From Gottfriedia acidiceleris (GTDB lineage: Bacteria; Bacillota; Bacilli; Bacillales; Bacillaceae_G), in the NCBI RefSeq assembly GCF_023115465.1, contig NZ_CP096034.1, positions 4,030,001 to 4,094,000 of the forward strand: a stretch of DNA of 64,000 nucleotides. The letters run 5' to 3'. Shown in pieces: positions 58,779 through 64,000 of this stretch. Each line of letters starts with the position of its first letter. Within the stretch, counting starts at the first letter, position 1. The notes below the pieces were generated by a model, which was not told the DNA's origin, made no database searches, and saw nothing but the letters and a program-made list of their open reading frames with translations. The position numbers were made by a program, and so were the translations under genes.

Positions 58779-58900
58779 TTTCTCCTCCTAGCATACAATA
58801 AGGGTGTGTCCGAAAATAATTTCAAACACACAAAGTACTCTGTAATAGATTTTTTCCTCTTAACTGATTATAATAAAATTAGTGAAAGGAGTCGATATGA

Positions 58901-59128
58901 ATGGACATGAAAGAACAAGTACAAGAAGTTTTAGATAAATTAAGACCGTTTTTACTAAGAGATGGTGGAGACGTTGATTTAGTTGATATTGAGGATGGTA
59001 TTGTTAAACTGCGCCTTTTAGGTGCATGTGGCAGCTGCCCAAGTTCAACTATTACATTAAAAGCTGGTATTGAGCGAGCTTTATTAGAAGAAGTACCTGG
59101 TGTAATTGAGGTTGAGCAAGTATTCTAA
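58901..59128 (+). CDS. yutI: NifU-like Fe-S scaffold protein (YutI)
   Basis: This 75-residue NifU C-terminal domain has the paired cysteines in [22 protein letters not shown] that hold a [4Fe-4S] cluster for transfer. N-terminus [25 protein letters not shown] is typical. AAAGGAGTCGATATGA precedes the start. Divergent from yuzD. Confidence 0.94.
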   Translation: MDMKEQVQEVLDKLRPFLLRDGGDVDLVDIEDGIVKLRLLGACGSCPSSTITLKAGIERALLEEVPGVIEVEQVF

Positions 59129-59141
59129 TATGTTTTCAATA

Positions 59142-59173
59142 CTAAAGAGAGGGTTATAAACCCTCTCTTTTAT
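59142..59173. terminator. Bidirectional terminator between yutI and yutH
   Basis: AAAGAGAGGGTT/AACCCTCTCTTTT hairpin. Confidence 0.82.
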
Positions 59174-60195
59174 TTTAGCCATTTAATTTCACGAATCCCT
59201 AACTTAGCCGTTGGTAGTCCAATCAAATCATAAAATCCACCTAAAAAAGCTTCAAACTCATTAGTGTTTTCTAGATAATTAACTAACTTCCGCTCATACC
59301 TTTTCCGATCCGCATCGCTCCTTGCCAAATAATATCCTTCAATTGTTTCAAAATAGTGTACAGGAAAAAGAAGTCTTGCAAATAATAAACGCCACGCAAA
59401 AGTAGATAATGGACTTTTCTTTTCATAACCATAAAAAAATGAGAGGATTTTCTTTTGATAATGATCAGGATTCTCTAAATATTCATCCCTAACCCATTCA
59501 GCAAGATCCCTGCTTGGATGATCATAAATCCATTCAATCGGTACTTTCGCAAAATGAATTTCTTTCTGCCTTCGTTCAGTCATTTTTTGATGACAAATTG
59601 TTGCTGCATCAACAACTTGAGGAGTATCATCAAGTTCAGTATCTACAACATATTGAATCGCATTTTCAGTCATTCCGAGATAATAAGGAAAAGATTCAAT
59701 AAATATTTGTTCGAAAAAATTTTCGGGATGACTATTCACTTTACTTTGCCAAAATCTTTCTAATTGCTCTAACCGTTTTTCCCATAAATTCTTCCATTTC
59801 CCAATCCTATTTAATCTTTTCAATTCATCTGAATATTTTTTCCCTCTTAAATGAAAAATCGCAAGTTCTTCACCGTTATTATTACTGCGTTCATTTTGTC
59901 TGTTACTCTTAAATAAGGAATAATTATTTCCATCAATCTTACTCACATAGTACCCTTGAACATTTTGAACAAAGGTTGCGACCGATTGATCACCGGTTAA
60001 GCTCATAAAATCACTTAAACTCTTCATTTCCTGCAAATCATCTTCTTTTAAATTTCCAATGGGTGCAAGAAAATACACCCTATTCCGCTGCCAAAACATG
60101 TAATATGACTGTACTTGAAGTAATTCAGCTGGTTGAATTTGATAATGAGTAAACATGTCTTGAATGATGTTTTGGTTGCGAATAAACATCATCAC
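59170..60195 (-). CDS. yutH: Spore coat-associated protein YutH (CotS/kinase-like)
   Basis: This 341-residue protein of the CotS-related, aminoglycoside-kinase-like family is found in the spore coat. Recognisable: YKWFxxN-type N-terminus (HYQIQPAELLQVQSYYMFWQ), LSDFMSLTGDQSVATFVQNVQGYYVSKIDG and DVHPSRDLAEWVRDEYLENP-like segment (YDHPSRDLAEWVRDEY). Catalytic residues of true kinases are not clear, so it may be structural. GGATGTGAGTGATG precedes the tandem ATGs at 60195. Confidence 0.85.
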   Translation of the reverse strand: MMMFIRNQNIIQDMFTHYQIQPAELLQVQSYYMFWQRNRVYFLAPIGNLKEDDLQEMKSLSDFMSLTGDQSVATFVQNVQGYYVSKIDGNNYSLFKSNRQNERSNNNGEELAIFHLRGKKYSDELKRLNRIGKWKNLWEKRLEQLERFWQSKVNSHPENFFEQIFIESFPYYLGMTENAIQYVVDTELDDTPQVVDAATICHQKMTERRQKEIHFAKVPIEWIYDHPSRDLAEWVRDEYLENPDHYQKKILSFFYGYEKKSPLSTFAWRLLFARLLFPVHYFETIEGYYLARSDADRKRYERKLVNYLENTNEFEAFLGGFYDLIGLPTAKLGIREIKWLK

Positions 60196-60674
60196 TCACA
60201 TCCTTCTTATACCTACTTAATTAATATATATGTCACAAACCTAAAAACCTGTACCCTTCTTTTTCACTTTCTATCTATAAACCCGAATGACCATACACAA
60301 AAAGGGAGAGAATGACGTAGTATATATGAAATGTAAAAGCCAATTGGTCAGCCCCACAAACATAAGACAAAGGCCAAGAAAGGTTCCTTTTTTCGCTTTA
60401 CTTGGGCATGCTAAACTCTGAACTATACTATACAAAAAGAAGGCAAAAGGTTTAACAGATAAGGTATAAGTAATAAATTATATGTCTTAACAATTTTTTT
60501 ACTATGTTTTAACTTTTTTTATAAAGGGGAATTATGTTCGATATCGAATCATATATAATTAATCCTCTTATTTCTTAAAAATAATTTAAAGTAAAAGTTT
60601 TAATTATTTTATGAAATCTCAATTTTAGTTATTTTTATAGTAATTAAATCAATCGATAAGGAAAAGGTGATGAA
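60196..60674. other. Intergenic stretch with a possible very small gene
   Basis: Around 60326-60421 a plus-strand frame reads MKCKSQLVSPTNIRQRPRKV then PFFALLGHAKL and a stop. The composition looks more protein-like than chance, but GGGAGAG is too far upstream to count as a good ribosome binding site, so I do not call it a gene. Nothing else is seen before the pgpA ribosome binding site. Confidence 0.35.
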
Positions 60675-61196
60675 ATGGAATATTTAAATCACGATTTAGA
60701 AAAGACTGCATTATCGTTATTAGTACAAAGAGGTGTTACGCTCGATGACATTGCTGACTTAGTTTATTTTTTACAAAGTAAATATCATGAAAATTTATCT
60801 AAAGATGAGTGTAAACACAATGTTGAGAGAGTCTTGACAAAACGTGAGATACAAAATGCCATCATTACTGGTATTGAATTAGATATTTTGGCAGAGCAAG
60901 ATAAACTTCAGGAGCCATTATTGGCTATTATCAAAAAAGATGAAGGCCTTTATGGAATTGATGAAATAATTGCCTTATCGATCGTAAATGTATATGGTTC
61001 AATTGGATTCACGAATTACGGTTACATCGATAAATTAAAACCTGGGATTTTAGAAAGATTAAATGATAAATCAACAGGCTTAGTAAATACATTTTTAGAT
61101 GATATTGTTGGAGCGATTGCAGCTGCTGCATCTAGCCGACTTGCTCATCGTGCTGCACATAAAAAGGCTGATCAAATTAAAGCTGAAGATGAATAA
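60675..61196 (+). CDS. yutG: Phosphatidylglycerophosphatase A-like protein (YutG)
   Basis: This 173-residue protein shows the PgpA fold: LLVQRGVTLDDIADLVYFLQ, ILAEQDKLQEPLLAIIKKDEGLYGIDEIIALSIVNVYGSIGFTNYGYIDKLKPGILERLND and FLDDIVGAIAAAASSRLAHR. The family removes phosphate from phosphatidylglycerophosphate; the soluble Firmicute YutG members are related but the activity is less certain. AAAAGGTGATGAA precedes ATG 60675. Confidence 0.88.
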   Translation: MEYLNHDLEKTALSLLVQRGVTLDDIADLVYFLQSKYHENLSKDECKHNVERVLTKREIQNAIITGIELDILAEQDKLQEPLLAIIKKDEGLYGIDEIIALSIVNVYGSIGFTNYGYIDKLKPGILERLNDKSTGLVNTFLDDIVGAIAAAASSRLAHRAAHKKADQIKAEDE

Positions 61197-61240
61197 AAAA
61201 GAGGGGTCTCATAAGTCAATCTACATTTGAGACCACTTTT
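61195..61240 (+). terminator. yutG terminator
   Basis: AAAGAGGGGTCTCA/TGAGACCACTTTTTT hairpin. Confidence 0.75.
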
Positions 61241-61258
61241 TTCATTTGAAATAACACA

Positions 61259-61299
61259 AAAACCCCACAAGTTAATTAATAACTAGTGAGGTTTTTTTA
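61259..61299. terminator. yutF terminator
   Basis: AAAACCCCACAAGTTA/TAACTAGTGAGGTTTT hairpin with T runs on both strands. Confidence 0.78.
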
Positions 61300-61313
61300 G
61301 TTTAGCTAATTTC

Positions 61314-62084
61314 TTAAATATATTTAATCCACTCTTCTAATGAGTCAACTGAATAAGTTGGCTGCGTTTCGTAATTTGACAACATATCCCTTGTCGTTAC
61401 ACCAGTATGAACAATCAATGTATCAACACCAGTATTAATACCAGCCATTATGTCTGTATCATAATAATCACCAATCATTAATGTATCCTCTTTTGCAACA
61501 CCAAGAACTTTTAATGCTTGTTCCATAATAATTGATTCAGGTTTTCCAATAAAAATTGGTTTTACTGTAGTAGATACCGCAATAACAGATGTTAGTGAAC
61601 CATTTCCAGGTAATAAACCTCTTTCGGTCGGAATCGCTATGTCGCCATTAGTAGAAATAAATGTCGCGCCATTTCGTACAGCTATACAAGCCTTTGCTAA
61701 TTTCTCGTAATTAATACTACGGTCTAAACCACTAATTACAAAATCAGGATTTTCATCTGTAATTGTTAAGCCAACTTCCTCTAGAGCATATTGTAAGCCC
61801 TCTTCACCGATCATATAAACAGTAGCATCTGCCTTTTTTTCTTTTATGTAATTTGCTGTTGCATTACTTGTTGTAAAGACCTGTTCTTTTGTAGTTGGAA
61901 TATTAAAGGAATTAAGTTTATCAGCAACTTGTTCTGGTTTACGTGTAGAATTATTCGTTACAAAAAGATATGGAATATTTTTTTCCTTCAGAGCCTTTAT
62001 AAAAAGACTCGCTTCCTCAATTTGCTCCTCGCCACGATACATCGTTCCATCTAGATCAATTAAGTATCCTTTATATTGTTTCAT
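61314..62084 (-). CDS. yutF: HAD-superfamily phosphatase YutF (NagD-like)
   Basis: This 256-residue HAD phosphatase with C2 cap has motif I YLIDLDGTMYRGEE, motif II YLFVTNNSTRKPE, motif III Lys in PIFIGKPESIIMEQ and motif IV LMIGDYYDTDIMAGI. It dephosphorylates sugar or nucleotide phosphates. GGAGTGGCAAT precedes ATG 62084. Confidence 0.93.
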   Translation of the reverse strand: MKQYKGYLIDLDGTMYRGEEQIEEASLFIKALKEKNIPYLFVTNNSTRKPEQVADKLNSFNIPTTKEQVFTTSNATANYIKEKKADATVYMIGEEGLQYALEEVGLTITDENPDFVISGLDRSINYEKLAKACIAVRNGATFISTNGDIAIPTERGLLPGNGSLTSVIAVSTTVKPIFIGKPESIIMEQALKVLGVAKEDTLMIGDYYDTDIMAGINTGVDTLIVHTGVTTRDMLSNYETQPTYSVDSLEEWIKYI

Positions 62085-62171
62085 ATTGCCACTCCTTACT
62101 AGTCAGGCTGTTCTCTTTTGTAGGAAAAGAAAAACAGCGTTAGAATCAAATTTTACATTGAACAATTAAGA

Positions 62172-62624
62172 TTATTTTTCCTCATCACTACTAAAAGCAT
62201 TAATTACACCAAGTTCCTTATCAAGAAAAGCTTGAACCGCAACCGGGAATTCCTTATATGCTTCTATATTTTCGCTTAATGTCGTCACTATTTTTTCTGT
62301 AATTGAAGATGTGTAATCTTGTAATAAATGTTTTCGAATTGGAATTAATTTTTTTATCGATTCTCCAGTTGATGCAGTAATAACTTTTTCATCCATTAGA
62401 ATATCAACAATGTCATCATAACTACCTGGGTCTCTCATTATAAAGCCATCAATCATTGTATTTCCAATATCTAACATACTATCAATCAAAAGATGTGTCA
62501 TTCTTTCCAAAGCTAATTCTTCTATTTTATTTTTTGGATGGCTGCTGTTTGACGCATAAAATTCAAGCATTGAATTTAAAATTTCAATTCGATCTAATAT
62601 GTTTTGACGATTTACAAAGTACAT
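62172..62624 (-). CDS. yutE: DUF86/HepT-like protein YutE
   Basis: This 150-residue helical protein is of the DUF86 group, related to HEPN toxins (HepT), but chromosomally conserved as YutE in Bacillus with no MntA-type antitoxin gene beside it here. Family segments: ILDRIEILNSMLEFYASNSSH, LALERMTHLLIDSMLDIGNTMID and YDDIVDILMDEKVITASTGESIKKL. In the expected Rx4H RNase motif the sequence is IRKHLLQDYTS: Arg is present but Gln replaces the usual His. GGAAGTGTACAT precedes ATG 62624. Confidence 0.88.
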   Translation of the reverse strand: MYFVNRQNILDRIEILNSMLEFYASNSSHPKNKIEELALERMTHLLIDSMLDIGNTMIDGFIMRDPGSYDDIVDILMDEKVITASTGESIKKLIPIRKHLLQDYTSSITEKIVTTLSENIEAYKEFPVAVQAFLDKELGVINAFSSDEEK

Positions 62625-62787
62625 ATGTACACTTCCTTCTCAATTCTATCTTCTACATTTTATGGACTTATATTTATTTTATAGCTAAATTCGAAAAAAA
62701 TCGACAAATGAAAGCGTTTCTTACCGATTTTTGTTATATTATATAGGTGAATATTTTTCTTTGGATTGGACTTTTGGAGCGTGATTA

Positions 62788-63075
62788 GCAATTGAGATTA
62801 TATGAGTTGCTGAAGCAGTTGCCCTTGCCTCTGCTCATTTGATGGGACAAAGGTAAGGAAATGAAGCTGAAACCCAAGATAATTATTAACATTAAATGAT
62901 TTAGTAAAAGCTGATGATGCAATTTTTTGCTACTACAGGCTTTACTTTAGGTAAATTACTTGAAGGAGTTACTTTCTTAGGTGGAGACTTAGTTGAAACT
63001 CATTATATTGTAATGAGAAGTAAAATGAAAACTGTGTGCCATATTAATGCACATCACCATTTAGGATATAAGCAA
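62788..63075 (+). pseudogene. glpX: Remnant of glpX (class II fructose-1,6-bisphosphatase)
   Basis: Two pieces are readable across stop codons and shifts. The first, about 62793-62877, gives EII*VAEAVALASAHLMGQR*GNEA, matching the GlpX N-terminus (MELVRVTEAAALASARWMG). The second, about 62910-63070, gives DDAIFF and TTGFTLGKLLEGVTFLGGDL then VETHYIVMRSKMKTVCHINA, matching its C-terminus. The middle, most of the gene, is deleted, so it is non-functional. Confidence 0.75.
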
Positions 63076-63107
63076 AATTTTATTTTAGTATAATGGAGGA
63101 ATAAAAA

Positions 63108-63377
63108 ATGTCAGAACGTTTTTTCTTATATGATGACACTATTCAAGCAAAGACTCGTTTTGTAAGCTTTATGGGAGAAGAGCAAAGACATGATCTTGCT
63201 TTAGTCTATTCTGATCGTCATTATGGCAAAGTTATGATTATGGATATGCAAAGTAATCGATTTGCAATTATTGGTTCAGATGATTTAAAAGAAGAAGGTT
63301 ACTTAGAATTTGCTTTCGGAATTTCTGAAGAAAAGGCAGCTGAATTATTAGATTTTCTTAGTGAAATTATTTTTTAA
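63108..63377 (+). CDS. DUF3055 family protein
   Basis: This is an 89-residue small soluble protein: MSERFFLYDDTIQAKTRFVS, FDLALVYSDRHYGKVMIMDMQ-like middle and EEKAAELLDFLSEIIF tail. The family is conserved in Bacillaceae but of unknown function. AATGGAGGAATAAAAA precedes ATG 63108. Followed by a terminator. Confidence 0.88.
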   Translation: MSERFFLYDDTIQAKTRFVSFMGEEQRHDLALVYSDRHYGKVMIMDMQSNRFAIIGSDDLKEEGYLEFAFGISEEKAAELLDFLSEIIF

Positions 63378-63423
63378 TTTTTCGATCCTGTGGATAAATA
63401 ATTTATTTTTACTAAATAATCTG

Positions 63424-63463
63424 AAAAATAGTGGATAACTAAAAAGTTGTCCACTATTTTTGT
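63424..63463 (+). terminator. Terminator after the DUF3055 gene
   Basis: AAAAATAGTGGATAAC/GTTGTCCACTATTTTT hairpin. Confidence 0.78.
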
Positions 63464-63571
63464 GATTAAGTCTTTAGTTATTCACATTTTTGTTGAAAGA
63501 TTCAAACTTATCCACAAGGTTTTTATTCTTTGAAAAAATCAAAAAATAGTTTATCCACAATCTTATTAAAA

Positions 63572-63601
63572 TAAAAAAATGATGGGTTTCCCCATCATTT
63601 A
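63572..63601 (-). terminator. yutD terminator
   Basis: AAATGATGGG/CCCATCATTT hairpin followed by TTTTATTTT on the minus strand. Confidence 0.75.
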
Positions 63602-63874
63602 ATTTTTTACTTTCTTAACCACAAAATATTTACATCCAAAATTACAATACTCATAAATGTATTCACGTAATGTACTTATTTTTGAATCATATGGAACATT
63701 TTTTTGAGAATCATCAAAAAATCCTCTAAGTCTTAGTTGCTCATAGCCCCAATCCCCAACAATGTAATCATACTTTGAAAGGATCTCTGCATATCTCGCT
63801 TTAAAAGCTTCTTCATTGAATCCTTCACGGTAATCTTCAACTACTTCATAGCAAATATTCTGTATGCAAACCAA
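63599..63874 (-). CDS. yutD: YutD-like protein (DUF1027)
   Basis: This 91-residue protein matches YutD: YEVVEDYREGFNEEAFKARYAEILSKYDYIVGDWGYEQLRLRGFFDD and the C-terminal EYIYEYCNFGCKYFVVKK with two conserved cysteines. Function unknown; genetically linked to yutE and yutF. The start may be MVCIQNICYE (63874); AAGGAAGGAG lies upstream. Confidence 0.9.
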   Translation of the reverse strand: MVCIQNICYEVVEDYREGFNEEAFKARYAEILSKYDYIVGDWGYEQLRLRGFFDDSQKNVPYDSKISTLREYIYEYCNFGCKYFVVKKVKN

Positions 63875-63965
63875 TTTGTATTCTCCTTCCTTTTACTCCC
63901 ATAAATATGTAACTAATATTTTGGCATACTAATTTTACAATGATTATTAAAAGGTGGTATTTAAT

Positions 63966-64000
63966 ATGCGTAAATATTTAGTTTGTTTATTAACCTTATT
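63966..64000 (+). CDS. Start of a probable lipoprotein gene, cut by the window edge
   Basis: ATG 63966 after AAAGGTGG gives MRKYLVCLLTL, a typical start of a signal peptide. By synteny with B. subtilis this could be yutC (YhcN/YlaJ-type lipoprotein); too little is present to say. Confidence 0.5.
   Translation, partial: MRKYLVCLLTL

Noticed and set aside
62172-62624. HepT-MntA toxin-antitoxin pair
   Set aside because: No nucleotidyltransferase gene is adjacent, YutE is a conserved chromosomal gene and the key His is absent.

Overview
The window is low-GC Gram-positive chromosome from an endospore-forming Bacillaceae. The evidence is AT-rich DNA with AGGAGG-type ribosome binding sites, a GerA-type germinant receptor operon, sporulation-linked genes (prkA, yhbH, yutH, kapD), and long stretches in the gene order I recall from Bacillus subtilis (queG-yhbB-trmL-prkA-yhbH; yugO-yugN-pgi-yuzA-yugI-yugF; kapD-pbpD; yuiC-yuiB-yumB-yumC; erpA-dapF-yuzB-yutJ; yuzD-yutI-yutH-yutG-yutF-yutE-yutD). 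The species cannot be fixed from this window; something near the B. cereus/Gottfriedia part of the family is my guess.

Layout. 1-4.85 kb: a gerXA-XB-XC operon bracketed by two inverted, nearly identical ~0.5-kb non-coding elements. 4.9-15.8 kb: accessory region with an acetyltransferase, an amine oxidase, an SRPBCC protein, a CMD protein, small or hypothetical genes, a broken gene and an IS110-family element. It carries many copies of a palindromic repeat, usually placed just after the stop codon of a minus-strand gene, and it is punctuated by directly repeated copies of the 3' end of yhbH. 15.8-23.4 kb: conserved yhbH-AKR-prkA-trmL-yhbB-queG block, minus strand. 24.4-31.24 kb: complete rRNA operon read right to left (16S-23S-5S) followed by 16 tRNA genes, with two small insertions that duplicate 5' pieces of tRNA-Thr and tRNA-fMet. 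31.6-37.3 kb: MgtC, K+ channel, YugN, Pgi, YuzA, YugI, YugF. 37.3-41.7 kb: a two-component system with two lipoproteins. 42-56 kb: housekeeping block (KapD, PbpD, MenI, YuiC, Nudix, FAD oxidoreductases YumB/YumC/YutJ, ErpA, DapF, SPFH/NfeD pair). 56.2-58.4 kb: a third copy of the 0.5-kb element, split by an IS1182-family insertion sequence. 58.4-64 kb: YuzD, NifU, YutH, PgpA, YutF, YutE, the remnants of glpX, DUF3055, YutD and the first codons of a further gene.

Three structures are worth following. (1) The ~510-bp element sits against intrinsic terminator hairpins, and in the two copies whose both ends are visible the whole hairpin is duplicated at the two ends, like a target-site duplication. 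(2) The 9-16 kb region looks like a cassette array: small unrelated genes, same strand, each followed by a related palindromic site, with no recombinase visible here. (3) The 3' end of yhbH is repeated three times in direct orientation around that region, as expected if it were an integration site. All three are sequence observations; the mechanisms are inferences.
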